The notes under the pieces are model-generated. The model saw only the letters and a program-made list of their open reading frames with translations. It was not told where the DNA came from and did not search any database. From positions 1 to 64,000 of the forward strand of contig JAGAIW010000116.1 of NCBI GenBank assembly GCA_017626305.1: a stretch of 64,000 nucleotides of DNA. The letters are read 5' to 3'. The position numbers and the translations under genes are program-made. The DNA is from Clostridia bacterium (GTDB taxonomy: Bacteria > Bacillota > Clostridia > Christensenellales > Borkfalkiaceae). Of this stretch, positions 14,816 to 23,915 are shown in pieces (the stretch's first letter is position 1; every line of letters begins with the position of its first letter).

Positions 14816-16189
14816 ATGGTTAAAATCATGCAATACGGCGAAGGCAATTTCTTGCGTACGTTCGTCGACGCGTATTTCCATACGCTCAATCAAGAAGGGG
14901 GCGATTACGGCGTGTATATCGTCAAGCCCATTACCTTTGGGTCTTTGGAGAAATTTAAGCAACAAAACAACGAATATCATATCGTTTTGCGCGGCGTAGA
15001 AAAGGGTGCGGCGGTAGAAAAGGTATATCAAATCCGCTCCGTACAGGCAGCGATCGACCCGTTTGCCGACCCCGAAAGCTATTACGCTTTGGCGAAGGAC
15101 GACGAACTCAAAATTATCGTTTCCAACACAACCGAAGCGGGTATTTGCTACAACGAAAAGGACAGCCTTGACGGTTTTGAAACTATCACCTATCCCGCAA
15201 AGCTTACCAAATTCTTGTACGAAAGATATCAGGCAGGGCTTGACGGCGTATATCTTATGCCCGTCGAGCTCATCGACAACAACGCCGACGCTTTATCTGC
15301 TTGCGTAGAAAAATATATCGCGCTTTGGAATTTACCCGAAGACTTTGCAAAATGGAATAAAGAGAAAAACTTCTATTGCAATACGCTAGTGGACCGTATC
15401 GTTTCGGGCTATCCCCGCGACGAACAAACCAAGACGCACGTAACCCAGCTTATCGGCAAAGAAGACGTGCTGATGTCTATCGGCGAACCGTTCGGTCTTT
15501 GGGCGGTAGAGAAAAAAGGGAATATTGCCGACTATATTAAAGAAGGTATGCACAATATTGAAGTGGTGCTTACCGACAATATCGGCTATTATAAAAAGAG
15601 AAAGGTGCGCGTGTTGAACGGCAGCCACACCAACCTTGTCGCCACGGGACTTATGCTTGGCGCGCAAACGGTAGCCGATTGCATGAACGACAAAAAGCTT
15701 TCCGCGTTCTTACGCAGAGCGTTAGATACGGAAATTATCCCGTACGTATCCGACGATATCGCGGCGACGACAGCGTTTGCCGACAGCGTTACCGAACGTT
15801 TTGAAAACCCGTATTTAAATCATCAGCTCGTCAGCATTTCGCTCAACTCCATTTCCAAATGGCGTGCGCGCGTTTTGCCCAGCTTTAAAGATTATTACGC
15901 GCAACACGGTCAAATCGCGCCCAACCTTTCGGTAGGTTTTGCGTATCTTATAGCTATGTATTCGCTTGTGGAAAAGAGAGAAAACGGATATTTCGTGCGA
16001 GTTCCCAACCGTGAAATTGAAATCAAGGACGACCTTCCGTATTTGGAATACTTTGCGGCGAAGAAACCGATAGGCGCGTTTATGTCGGACGAAAGCGTTT
16101 GGGGAGAAGACCTTACCAAATACGCAGGGTTTTACGACAGCGTTATCGCTAACGTGGAAAAAATCAAAAAAGGCGTTTGCTTGATATGA
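14816..16189 (+). CDS. uxaB: tagaturonate reductase (altronate oxidoreductase)
   Basis: NADH-dependent reductase converting D-tagaturonate to D-altronate, the second step of galacturonate breakdown. It has 457 residues and belongs to the polyol-specific long-chain dehydrogenase (mannitol dehydrogenase) family. The N-terminal Rossmann part contains YGEGNFLRTFVD, and the C-terminal domain carries the family signature RKVRVLNGSHTNLVATG near residue 262 with its Lys/Asn/His catalytic set. The start is behind AAGGAG. It is the first gene of the uxaB-uxaA-propeller operon, and its stop overlaps the uxaA start (ATGA). No mannonate oxidoreductase copy is seen, so this one serves the altronate branch. 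Confidence 0.93.
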   Translation: MVKIMQYGEGNFLRTFVDAYFHTLNQEGGDYGVYIVKPITFGSLEKFKQQNNEYHIVLRGVEKGAAVEKVYQIRSVQAAIDPFADPESYYALAKDDELKIIVSNTTEAGICYNEKDSLDGFETITYPAKLTKFLYERYQAGLDGVYLMPVELIDNNADALSACVEKYIALWNLPEDFAKWNKEKNFYCNTLVDRIVSGYPRDEQTKTHVTQLIGKEDVLMSIGEPFGLWAVEKKGNIADYIKEGMHNIEVVLTDNIGYYKKRKVRVLNGSHTNLVATGLMLGAQTVADCMNDKKLSAFLRRALDTEIIPYVSDDIAATTAFADSVTERFENPYLNHQLVSISLNSISKWRARVLPSFKDYYAQHGQIAPNLSVGFAYLIAMYSLVEKRENGYFVRVPNREIEIKDDLPYLEYFAAKKPIGAFMSDESVWGEDLTKYAGFYDSVIANVEKIKKGVCLI

Positions 16190-17589
16190 GAAAACAAATA
16201 GTCATCAACGAAAAAGATAACGTAGGCGTATGCTTAGAAACTTGCGGGGAGATCCCTGCGGGACATAAATACGCCTTGAAAGATATCGCTTGCGGCGATT
16301 ACGTCGTCAAATACGGCGAAATTATCGGTAGAGCCAAGCAAAATATTCAAAAGGGCGAATGGGTGCATACCCATAACGTCCGTTCGCACTTAGACGAAAA
16401 CGCCGCGTACACGTACGATTTTTATGCGGAAACGCCTGCCAAGACGACGCATACGTTTATGGGTTATAAGCGTAAGCAGGGCAGGGCGGGTATCCGTAAC
16501 GAAATTTATATCATTCCCACGGTAGGCTGCGTGAATAACGTATGTATCCGTTTGGCAAACGCCGCGCAAAAGCTGATGAAGGGGAGCGTTGACGGCGTGT
16601 TTGCGCTCACCCATCAATTCGGTTGCAGTCAGCTTGGCGACGATAACGAGAATATCAAAAAGCTGCTTTGCGCGATTGCGCTCAATCCCAACGCGAGTTT
16701 CGTTTTGTTCGTGGGCTTAGGCTGTGAAAATAACGGCATGGACGGTATCAAGGAATACCTTGCGCCCTACGGGCGGGATAATATCGCCTATTTCAACTGT
16801 CAAGACGTGGAAGACGAACACGCTTACGGTATGGAGATTTTAAACGGCTTTATCGATAAGGCGGCAAAGTACGTTCGCGAAGAAGTGGATTTTTCGCAGC
16901 TTTGTATCGGCTTAAAATGCGGCGGCAGCGACGGTTATTCGGGCTTGACGGCAAACCCGCTCGTCGGAAAAATCTCCGATAAAACGGTGGCGGCTGGGGG
17001 GAGCACTATCCTTACCGAAGTCCCCGAAATGTTCGGCGCGGAACAACTGCTTATGAACAAATGCGCAAGCGTAGAAGTCTTTGAAAAATACAAAAAAATG
17101 ATTGAAAACTTCAAGGCGTATTATACGAATCAGGGTTTTCCCGTATACGAAAACCCCAGCCCCGGCAATAAGAAGGGGGGCATTACAACCTTGGAAGAAA
17201 AATCGCTTGGCTGTATCAAAAAAGCAGGTTCAAGCCAAATCGTCGACGTGTTGGACTATGGCGAGCTCGTCAAGGAAACGGGCGTTTCGGCATTGAACGC
17301 CCCGGGCAACGATTTGATTGCGGCAACGGCTTTGGCGGCAAGCGGCTGTCAAATGGTGTTGTTTACCACGGGTAGGGGTACGCCATTTTCCACGTTCGTG
17401 CCGACGCTGAAAATTGCGTCAAACACGCCCCTTTCCGATAAGAAAAAGGGTTGGATTGACTTCGACGCGTATACCATGGACGAAGACGGACTGTTTAATT
17501 TGGTGGTGGCGACGGCAAACGGAACGTACACGGCAAAGAGCGAAGACGTTAGAGAAATCGCCTTTTATAAAACGGGCGTAACTCTGTAA
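16186..17589 (+). CDS. uxaA: altronate dehydratase
   Basis: Iron-dependent dehydratase converting D-altronate to 2-keto-3-deoxygluconate (KDG). The chosen ATG at 16186 overlaps the uxaB stop codon, giving 467 residues and translational coupling. The N-terminal SAF domain (1-85) includes the His-rich WVHTHNVRSH. The large C-terminal domain has GCVNNVCIRLAN, THQFGCSQLGDDN near 145 and the cysteines GLKCGGSDGYSG near 245. TTGRGTPFSTFVPTLKIA near 400 is typical of UxaA/GarD. The product feeds KdgK and Eda encoded further downstream. Confidence 0.95.
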   Translation: MRKQIVINEKDNVGVCLETCGEIPAGHKYALKDIACGDYVVKYGEIIGRAKQNIQKGEWVHTHNVRSHLDENAAYTYDFYAETPAKTTHTFMGYKRKQGRAGIRNEIYIIPTVGCVNNVCIRLANAAQKLMKGSVDGVFALTHQFGCSQLGDDNENIKKLLCAIALNPNASFVLFVGLGCENNGMDGIKEYLAPYGRDNIAYFNCQDVEDEHAYGMEILNGFIDKAAKYVREEVDFSQLCIGLKCGGSDGYSGLTANPLVGKISDKTVAAGGSTILTEVPEMFGAEQLLMNKCASVEVFEKYKKMIENFKAYYTNQGFPVYENPSPGNKKGGITTLEEKSLGCIKKAGSSQIVDVLDYGELVKETGVSALNAPGNDLIAATALAASGCQMVLFTTGRGTPFSTFVPTLKIASNTPLSDKKKGWIDFDAYTMDEDGLFNLVVATANGTYTAKSEDVREIAFYKTGVTL

Positions 17590-17600
17590 GGAGATAATAG

Positions 17601-18770
17601 ATGGAACGGTTTATTAGTGAATACATAGATAAAAAGGCTTTGCAGATTATTACGCCTGACGATAATTATCATTATTTTTTCGCCTATTACGACATGCGCG
17701 CAACGGGAAAAACTGGTTATCACCTTGCGCACCGAGTTAAATTTATGGATAGGATTCCCACAAAAGACGACATTGCAGAGCTCGGTTATTTGAAGGACGG
17801 CAAATTTGTTAAATTTGCCGAAAGCACCGCTTGGAATTTTCAACAGGGGGCTATGCTTCAATATCACCCGTTTTTGGAAAATACGGTATTTTACAATGTC
17901 TGCGAAAACGGAAAATTCATGACGGTTACGCATAATTTCGTAACGGGTGAAAAACGGTATGCGGAAATGGCGACGGCTTGCATATCACCCGACGGAAAAT
18001 GGGGGCTTGGCATCAATTTTGGCAGGGTTTACGCTTTCCGCGCGGGGTATGGCTATGCAGGCTTTGTAGATAAAAACGCGCAAATAAACGCACCTGAAAA
18101 CGACGGTGTGTTTCTCGTGGATATGCAAACGGGAAAGGCGCGGCTTCTAATTTCTTGCGCCGATATGCTACCGCTTACGGGCTTCGATAAGGATGATAAA
18201 ATCGTCGTTAATCACGTGACGTTTAATCCCACGTCTAAGCAATTCAATATACTCGTTCGGCGTTTTATCACGCCTACGCGCAAGGGGGCAACGTCCGTGC
18301 TTATCGGTAATTTGGCAGGCAAGTGCTATAGCATTTTACAGGCGGGCTACTTTTCTCATTACTGGTGGGCGGGAGAAAACGAGCTGTTGGCGCACACCTC
18401 CATGGACGGCGGTAAAACGACGGATTTGTATTTAATCAATACGATTGACGGGAAATTTAAATCAATTGCCTTGCCTGAATATCACGGAGATATCCATTGC
18501 AGCATGCATAGAAAAGACGGTTATATTATCGGGGACGGTTACGACGACGAGCAAGGGTATAGAAGTCTTATGCTTCGCAACGCAAAAACCGGGGCGGAGA
18601 CTACGGTTTTCAAGGCGTATTCGCCCTCGGCAGCTAACGTTGACGTTCGTTGTGACTTGCACGCCCGTTTTGTTTGGGAAGATAATTATATAAGCTTCGA
18701 TACTACGCAAAACGGCAAAAGGCAAATCGCAGTATTTCCCGTTTCTCTTATTAAAGAGAAGCTGTTGTAA
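17601..18770 (+). CDS. oligogalacturonate lyase-like beta-propeller protein (PL22-like)
   Basis: A 389-residue predicted seven-bladed beta-propeller without a signal peptide, so cytoplasmic. Repeated blade motifs include CISPDGKWGLGINF, FSHYWWAGENELLAHT, DIHCSMHRKDGYIIGDGY and DLHARFVWEDNYISFD. The spaced His residues and the overall pattern resemble cytoplasmic oligogalacturonate lyases of family PL22, which cut unsaturated digalacturonate. Membership is probable rather than certain; a non-catalytic TolB-like propeller is the alternative. It follows uxaA by 11 bases with AAGGAG upstream, in the same operon. That context supports processing of pectin fragments to monomers that the uxa enzymes then degrade. 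Confidence 0.65.
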   Translation: MERFISEYIDKKALQIITPDDNYHYFFAYYDMRATGKTGYHLAHRVKFMDRIPTKDDIAELGYLKDGKFVKFAESTAWNFQQGAMLQYHPFLENTVFYNVCENGKFMTVTHNFVTGEKRYAEMATACISPDGKWGLGINFGRVYAFRAGYGYAGFVDKNAQINAPENDGVFLVDMQTGKARLLISCADMLPLTGFDKDDKIVVNHVTFNPTSKQFNILVRRFITPTRKGATSVLIGNLAGKCYSILQAGYFSHYWWAGENELLAHTSMDGGKTTDLYLINTIDGKFKSIALPEYHGDIHCSMHRKDGYIIGDGYDDEQGYRSLMLRNAKTGAETTVFKAYSPSAANVDVRCDLHARFVWEDNYISFDTTQNGKRQIAVFPVSLIKEKLL

Positions 18771-18823
18771 AGTTTTTGCATACGTTTGTATAGAAAAATT
18801 ACGATAAAAATTCCCCGTAGGGC

Positions 18824-18852
18824 TTGACAATCTATATAAAAAGTCGTACAAT
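18824..18852 (+). promoter_or_regulatory. sigma-A promoter of uxaC
   Basis: -35 TTGACA (18824-18829), 17-base spacer, -10 TACAAT (18847-18852); 31 bases to the uxaC start with GGGAG in between. Confidence 0.85.
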
Positions 18853-18883
18853 ATAGGGGAAAGATATCATTTGGGAGAATAAC

Positions 18884-20266
18884 ATGAGTTATTTGAGAGA
18901 AGATTTTTTATTGACCAACAAAACGGCGGTTCGCTTGTATGAAAATTACGCGAAGGACATGCCTATTTTCGATTATCATTGTCATTTGCCCGAAAAGCAA
19001 ATTTTGGAAAATAAACCGTTTAACGACGTGTTTGAAATTTGGCTTAGCGGAGATCATTATAAATGGCGTTTAATGCGTAACTACGGGGTGAACGAAGAGT
19101 ACATTACGGGCAATACTACGACGAACAAAGAAAAATTCGTCACCTATTGCCGCGTGCTTGGCACGGCGTTTGGCAATCCCTTGTATCATTGGTCGCAGTT
19201 GGAGCTTAAAGCGTTCTTTAATTGCGAGCTGGAAATCAACGAAGAAAACGCCGAGCTCATTTGGGACTGGTGTAACGAATATATCCGTTTGAACGACATC
19301 ACGCCGCAAAAGCTGATTGAAGGTTCTAACGTTTCGCATATTTTCACCACCAACGAAGTATTCGACGATTTGACGACGTTTGAAAAAATTGCGCAAAAGG
19401 GGTATAAATTCAAGGTTATCCCTGCTTTCCGTGCGGATAAGATTATGAATATCGACGCCAAAGCGTACAACGAATTCGTGGCAAAGCTCGGGCAAGTAGA
19501 CGACCTTGCGGCTTTGGAAGAAAAATTAGAAGAACGTTTGCAGGCGTTTATCAAAGTCGGCACGACGGCAAGCGATATTGCTTTGGAAAGCGTATATCCC
19601 GTATCGGATAGAGCGGACGCGGAAAAAGTGTTTGCAAAACGCAGAGCGGGTAAGGACGTTACCGAAGAAGAAACCAAGGTGTTTAAGGGCTATTTGACCT
19701 ACTATCTTTTCAAGCTGTACGCAAAATACGGTATTGCCACCGAATTGCACGTAGGCGCTATGCGTAATAATAACGCCGTTATGTTGGAAAAGCTGGGTTT
19801 GGATACGGGCTTTGACAGTATCGCCGAAGACAACAGTATCAAGTATATGTCCCGTCTTTTCGATAAGCTCAACAGCGAAAAGGCGTTGCCTAAAACGATT
19901 GTGTTCAACTTGAACCCCAAAATGAACACGGAAATTATGACGCTTATCGGCTCGTTCCAAAGCGACGAAGCAAGGGGTAAAATGCAATACGGTCCTGCTT
20001 GGTGGTTCTTGGATAATAAAGTGGGTATGGAAAAGCATTTGGAAGACTTGACGGCAACGGGTCATCTCGGCGCGTTTGTGGGTATGCTTACCGATAGCCG
20101 TTCGTTCTTGTCCTATCCCCGTCATCACTATTTCCGCCGTATCCTTTGCAACTACTTGGGTACAATGATGGAAAAGGGTGAAATGACCAAAGACGAAGCG
20201 TTCGTTGGAAAGGTCGTACAAGACGTTTGTTATGATAACGCCATTCGCTATTTGAACATGAAATAA
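18884..20266 (+). CDS. uxaC: glucuronate/galacturonate isomerase
   Basis: Uronate isomerase of the amidohydrolase superfamily, 460 residues. It converts D-galacturonate to D-tagaturonate and D-glucuronate to D-fructuronate. Visible motifs: FDYHCHLPEKQI (metal-binding His pair) near residue 28, ATELHVGAMRNNN near 285, and LTDSRSFLSYPRHHYFRRILC near 400, which is diagnostic of UxaC. Length matches the family. It has its own strong promoter just after the uxaBA operon. Together with UxaB, UxaA, KdgK and Eda it completes the Ashwell route to pyruvate and glyceraldehyde 3-phosphate. Confidence 0.96.
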   Translation: MSYLREDFLLTNKTAVRLYENYAKDMPIFDYHCHLPEKQILENKPFNDVFEIWLSGDHYKWRLMRNYGVNEEYITGNTTTNKEKFVTYCRVLGTAFGNPLYHWSQLELKAFFNCELEINEENAELIWDWCNEYIRLNDITPQKLIEGSNVSHIFTTNEVFDDLTTFEKIAQKGYKFKVIPAFRADKIMNIDAKAYNEFVAKLGQVDDLAALEEKLEERLQAFIKVGTTASDIALESVYPVSDRADAEKVFAKRRAGKDVTEEETKVFKGYLTYYLFKLYAKYGIATELHVGAMRNNNAVMLEKLGLDTGFDSIAEDNSIKYMSRLFDKLNSEKALPKTIVFNLNPKMNTEIMTLIGSFQSDEARGKMQYGPAWWFLDNKVGMEKHLEDLTATGHLGAFVGMLTDSRSFLSYPRHHYFRRILCNYLGTMMEKGEMTKDEAFVGKVVQDVCYDNAIRYLNMK

Positions 20267-20304
20267 ACAAAAGAGAGTATACCGTTTACGGAAAGTGTGG
20301 TATA

Positions 20305-21195
20305 ATGGAAGATACGCAGAAAAAAACTTCTACCGTTTGGCAATGGACCGTGGATATCTTAATCGCCATATGCGCAGGGATTATCGTTGGTTTTGCATAC
20401 TATTTCTTTCAAAACAGCAATGATTTTGCTCCTGGCGGCGTGGGCGGCTTGGCGACGATTACCTATTATCTTTGCGGGTATACCGTCAACTGGTCGGTTC
20501 TTATGGTAGCTTTTAACGTACCCATTTTCATTTTAGTGACGATTTTCGTCAACAAACGTTTGGGCGTTATTCTCATCATTTATATGGTAACGCAATCGTT
20601 TTCCGCGGAAGTGTTTGCTTGGCTGAATTGCTTGCCGTATTGTCAGGCAAATTACGGCACGGACTTTGAAGTTGTGTTTGCCTGTATCGCAACGGGCGTG
20701 ATTTCGGGCGTAGGGTTTTCTATCATGCTCCGTAAGTTTGGCGCAAGCGGCGGCACGTACGCCATATCGGCGCTCATAAAGCGGTTTAGGCCGGCGACGA
20801 ATATTGCTTACGTGTCCTTTTTAATGGACGCAAGCGTGGTGTTTATCGCCTTTTTCGTGTACGGCATGCGCATTACTCCCGTTATTTGTACGCTTTTAAA
20901 CTTGTTTATCGCCAACATAGTGGTGGATTATATGTTGCAAGGTCTTCGCAACGGCTATAAATTTGAAATCGTTACCGATAAACCGGAAGAGCTTTCCGCC
21001 GAGCTTTTGGCAAAGCTGGGTCACGGCGTTACGGAAATCCGCGTGACGGGTATGTATTCGCACAGCGAAAAATATATGTTGGTTTGCATCATCCGTAAAA
21101 AACAAATCGGCGCAATGATGAAAATTATACAAGCGTATAAAGGGTCGTTTGCAAGCTTTTCTAAGGTGAATGAAGTCTTCGGACGTTTTAAATAA
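20305..21195 (+). CDS. YitT/DUF2179-type membrane protein
   Basis: A 296-residue membrane protein of the YitT (DUF161) family. About five hydrophobic helices fill residues 12-190, including ILIAICAGIIVGFAYYFF and the glycine-rich FAPGGVGGLATI and GASGGTYAISALI. A cytoplasmic DUF2179 domain follows (205-290), with GVTEIRVTGMYSHSEKYMLV and a C-terminal FSKVNEVFGRFK. Family function is not established; transport or sensing roles have been suggested. The ATG overlaps a TATAAT-like word, and GGAAAG at 20290-20295 serves as ribosome site, so transcription probably comes through from uxaC. In this cluster it might handle uronates or their products, which is speculation. Confidence 0.85.
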   Translation: MEDTQKKTSTVWQWTVDILIAICAGIIVGFAYYFFQNSNDFAPGGVGGLATITYYLCGYTVNWSVLMVAFNVPIFILVTIFVNKRLGVILIIYMVTQSFSAEVFAWLNCLPYCQANYGTDFEVVFACIATGVISGVGFSIMLRKFGASGGTYAISALIKRFRPATNIAYVSFLMDASVVFIAFFVYGMRITPVICTLLNLFIANIVVDYMLQGLRNGYKFEIVTDKPEELSAELLAKLGHGVTEIRVTGMYSHSEKYMLVCIIRKKQIGAMMKIIQAYKGSFASFSKVNEVFGRFK

Positions 21196-21220
21196 TAAAT
21201 AATAAATCACAAGAGGTATT

Positions 21221-21778
21221 ATGATGGATAAATGTATTCCCGTAGTCGTCATTAAGGAATTATCCGAAACGGATAAAATCTTAACGGCGCTTCAAAACAA
21301 TGGCATCAATTGTGCGGAAATTACCTTCCGTACGGCGTGCGCGGCGGAAGCGATTGCATACGCCGTGAAGAACTATCCCGACATGAACGTCGGCGCAGGC
21401 ACGGTTATCAACGCTGAACAATGCGAACAGGCGTTAAAGGCAGGCGCGAAGTTTATCGTTTCGCCCGGGCTTTCCGTTCCCGTAGCCATGATGTGTAAGG
21501 AAAATAACGTGCCGTATTATCCCGGTTGCGTAACGCCCACCGAAATCATGCAGGCGTTAGAGCTGGGTATTACAATCGTGAAGTTCTTCCCTGCGCATAT
21601 CTACGGCGGCTTGAAAGCCATGAAGGCTTTGGCAGGGCCGTTCCCGCAAATCAAATTTATTCCTACGGGCGGGGTAGATAGAAACAATATCGACGAATTT
21701 TTGGCATGGGAAAAGATTTACGCCGTAGGCGGTAGCTTTTTCGTACAAGAATCTTTGGCAAAAATGGAGGAGAAATAA
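21221..21778 (+). CDS. eda: 2-dehydro-3-deoxy-phosphogluconate aldolase
   Basis: KDPG aldolase, class I Schiff-base TIM-barrel enzyme that splits KDPG into pyruvate and glyceraldehyde 3-phosphate. It has 185 residues, slightly shorter than the usual 200-215. The catalytic lysine is in VKFFPAH near residue 125 and the conserved Glu in CAEITFRT near 32. The phosphate-binding segments are VGAGTVI near 64 and IPTGGVDRNNI near 150. Two adjacent ATG codons are possible starts; AAGAGG spacing slightly favours the second. kdgK begins two bases after its stop, so the two are one unit. Confidence 0.94.
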   Translation: MMDKCIPVVVIKELSETDKILTALQNNGINCAEITFRTACAAEAIAYAVKNYPDMNVGAGTVINAEQCEQALKAGAKFIVSPGLSVPVAMMCKENNVPYYPGCVTPTEIMQALELGITIVKFFPAHIYGGLKAMKALAGPFPQIKFIPTGGVDRNNIDEFLAWEKIYAVGGSFFVQESLAKMEEK

Positions 21779-21779
21779 A

Positions 21780-22802
21780 ATGAAAAAAGTAGTAACCTTT
21801 GGCGAATTGATGTTAAGACTTGCCCCTGAAAACTATTTGAGATTTGTACAGACGGAAAAATACGAAGCGACGTTCGGCGGCGCAGAAGCAAACGTTTCGG
21901 TGTCCTTGGCAAATTACGGCGCGGACGTAGCGTTCGTTACGAAATTGCCCGCTCATGAAATCGGACAGGCGGCGGTAAACAGCTTGCGTAAGTACGGCGT
22001 AGACACTTCCAAAATCGTCCGCGGCGGCGAAAGAGTGGGTATTTATTACTGCGAAAAGGGCGCAAGCCAAAGACCTTCTAAGGTCATTTACGACAGAGCG
22101 TATTCCGCTATTGCTATGGCGAAGAAGGAAGACTTTGACTGGGATAAAATTTTCGACGGTGTAGAGTGGTTTCATTTTACGGGCATTACGCCCGCTTTAA
22201 GCGACGAAGTTGCGGAAATTTGTATCCAAGCTTGTAAAGCGGCAAAGGCGAAGAATATCACCATTTCCTGCGATTTGAACTTCCGCAAAAAATTGTGGAC
22301 GAAAGAAAAAGCAGGGCAGGTAATGGGCAAGCTTTGTCAGTATATTGATTACTGTATCGCCAACGAAGAAGACGCGAAGGACGTATTCGGTATCGAAGCG
22401 GATAACACCGATATTTACGGCGGTAAGCTCAATCGCGAAGGATATATCTCCGTTGCGAAAAAGCTCACGGACGCCTTTAACTTTAAGGGTGTGGCAATTA
22501 CGCTCCGTGAAAGCAAATCGGCAAACGACAACGACTGGTCGGGTATGCTGTATACGGGCGGCGAAGCGTATTTTAGCAAGAAATATTCCATGCATATTGT
22601 TGACCGCGTAGGCGGCGGCGACAGCTTTGGCGGCGGTTTAATCTATTCGCTCTTAAACGGCGTTGCTCCCCAACAGGCAATCGAATTTGCCGTAGCGGCA
22701 AGCTGTTTGAAACACTCAATCGAAGGGGACTATAACTTGGTGTCCGTTGCCGAAGTCAACAACTTAGCGGGCGGCGACGCAAGCGGTCGAGTACAAAGAT
22801 AA
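21780..22802 (+). CDS. kdgK: 2-keto-3-deoxygluconate kinase (PfkB family)
   Basis: Ribokinase-family sugar kinase, 340 residues, phosphorylating KDG to KDPG with ATP. The N-terminal motif FGGAEANVSVSLANYG near residue 38 and the C-terminal ATP/anion-hole motif VDRVGGGDSFGGGLIYSLL near 275 are clear; the Asp in GGGDSF is the catalytic base. The start ATG follows the eda stop by one base and uses GGAGG within the end of eda. It supplies the substrate for the aldolase encoded immediately upstream. Confidence 0.93.
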   Translation: MKKVVTFGELMLRLAPENYLRFVQTEKYEATFGGAEANVSVSLANYGADVAFVTKLPAHEIGQAAVNSLRKYGVDTSKIVRGGERVGIYYCEKGASQRPSKVIYDRAYSAIAMAKKEDFDWDKIFDGVEWFHFTGITPALSDEVAEICIQACKAAKAKNITISCDLNFRKKLWTKEKAGQVMGKLCQYIDYCIANEEDAKDVFGIEADNTDIYGGKLNREGYISVAKKLTDAFNFKGVAITLRESKSANDNDWSGMLYTGGEAYFSKKYSMHIVDRVGGGDSFGGGLIYSLLNGVAPQQAIEFAVAASCLKHSIEGDYNLVSVAEVNNLAGGDASGRVQR

Positions 22803-22819
22803 AATCTTTTAGACGATAC

Positions 22820-22857
22820 GAAAGAGCGGTGTTTTGTAGGCAAAATATCGCTCTTTC
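22820..22857 (+). other. intercistronic hairpin between kdgK and the ROK gene
   Basis: GAAAGAGCG and CGCTCTTTC form a perfect 9-bp stem enclosing an inner GTTTTG/CAAAAT helix. No T run follows, so it is not a typical terminator; it may be an mRNA-stabilising or processing element, or a weak terminator. Confidence 0.6.
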
Positions 22858-22875
22858 CGTATAATGGGGTGGAGT

Positions 22876-23835
22876 ATGAATAAATATATCGTAGGCATTG
22901 ACCTTGGCGGTATGAGCGCAAAAGCAGGACTGTTTTCCTTATCGGGGGAATTGTTGCATTGTGCGCGCGCGAAAACGGATAAAAAAGACGGCTTTGAAGG
23001 CACGCTAGACGTGCTTGGCGCGCTTGCAAAACAAGTGGCGAAAGAAGGCGGCGCAGATATTACGGACGTACAGGCGATAGGCGTGGGCTCTCCCGGAGTA
23101 GTCGACAGCCGTACGGGAACGGTTCTTCGTTGGAGTAATTTTGAATGGACGGACGTTCCGTTTGCAAAAACGCTCTCTAAAAAAACGAACTGCCCCGTAT
23201 TCGTAGCCAACGACGCCAACGTGGCGGCTTTGGGCGAAGCAAAATTTGGCGCTACGGCGCAGTACCAAAGCAGTATTTTGTTGACCATAGGCACGGGTGT
23301 GGGCGGCGGTATCGTCTTTGACGGAAAACTCATTGAAGGATATAAAAGCGCCGGCGCAGAGCTTGGGCATATCACCATTCGTGAAGGGGGAATTCCCTGC
23401 GCTTGCGGAAGATGCGGTTGTTATGAAAAATACGCGTCCGCGTCGGCGTTAATTTTACAAACCCGCCGTGCTATGGTAGAAGATTTGGATAGTTCTATGT
23501 GGCAGCTCGTCGACGGAAAAATTGAAAACGTAGACGGAAAAACGGCGTTTGCAGCGGCTCGTCAAGGGGATAGAACGGCGAAAAAAGTCATTGAACAGTT
23601 CGTGGGATATCTCTCGGAAGGAATAGCCGATTTCGTCAATATTTTACGTCCCGAAGCGATTGTGCTCGGCGGTGGAATTGCCAACGAAGGGGAAGACTTG
23701 TTCGTGCCTTTACGCAAAGCGGTAGACAAAAGAACGTACGTGGCTATGGATATCGTGCCTTTGAAAATCGTTGGGGCAAAGCTTGGGAATACGGCGGGTA
23801 TGTACGGAGCGTACTGCTTGACGCAACAAAAATGA
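22876..23835 (+). CDS. ROK-family sugar kinase (glucokinase-like)
   Basis: ROK-family kinase without a DNA-binding domain, 319 residues from the ATG at 22876, which follows GGTGGAG. A start four codons upstream is less well spaced. The ATP-binding phosphate-1 loop is GIDLGGMSAKAG. The sugar-binding/catalytic part is VANDANVAALGEA with GTGVGGGIV near 140. The zinc motif CACGRCGCYEKYAS near residue 175 fits the glucokinase/N-acetylmannosamine-kinase branch. Substrate is probably a hexose such as glucose. It is last in the eda-kdgK run and is followed by a strong terminator. Confidence 0.88.
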   Translation: MNKYIVGIDLGGMSAKAGLFSLSGELLHCARAKTDKKDGFEGTLDVLGALAKQVAKEGGADITDVQAIGVGSPGVVDSRTGTVLRWSNFEWTDVPFAKTLSKKTNCPVFVANDANVAALGEAKFGATAQYQSSILLTIGTGVGGGIVFDGKLIEGYKSAGAELGHITIREGGIPCACGRCGCYEKYASASALILQTRRAMVEDLDSSMWQLVDGKIENVDGKTAFAAARQGDRTAKKVIEQFVGYLSEGIADFVNILRPEAIVLGGGIANEGEDLFVPLRKAVDKRTYVAMDIVPLKIVGAKLGNTAGMYGAYCLTQQK

Positions 23836-23845
23836 AAACACGTGA

Positions 23846-23871
23846 AAAACCACGCTTGAAAGCGTGGTTTT
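23846..23871 (+). terminator. terminator behind the ROK gene
   Basis: AAAACCACGC and GCGTGGTTTT enclose TTGAAA; the right arm provides the T run. Confidence 0.88.
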
Positions 23872-23915
23872 CAAATTTGTCCATGAATATGTCAAAAAAA
23901 TCGGGGATATCCCGT

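Noticed and set aside
16177-16185. TTG start for uxaA three codons upstream
   Set aside because: The ATG at 16186 overlaps the uxaB stop as ATGA, the usual coupling arrangement.
19070-20221. Long reverse-strand frames opposite uxaC
   Set aside because: They lie wholly opposite a well-defined isomerase gene, lack ribosome sites and show no domains.
20301-20306. TATAAT overlapping the ATG of the YitT gene as a promoter
   Set aside because: No -35 at correct spacing, and transcription would start inside the coding region.
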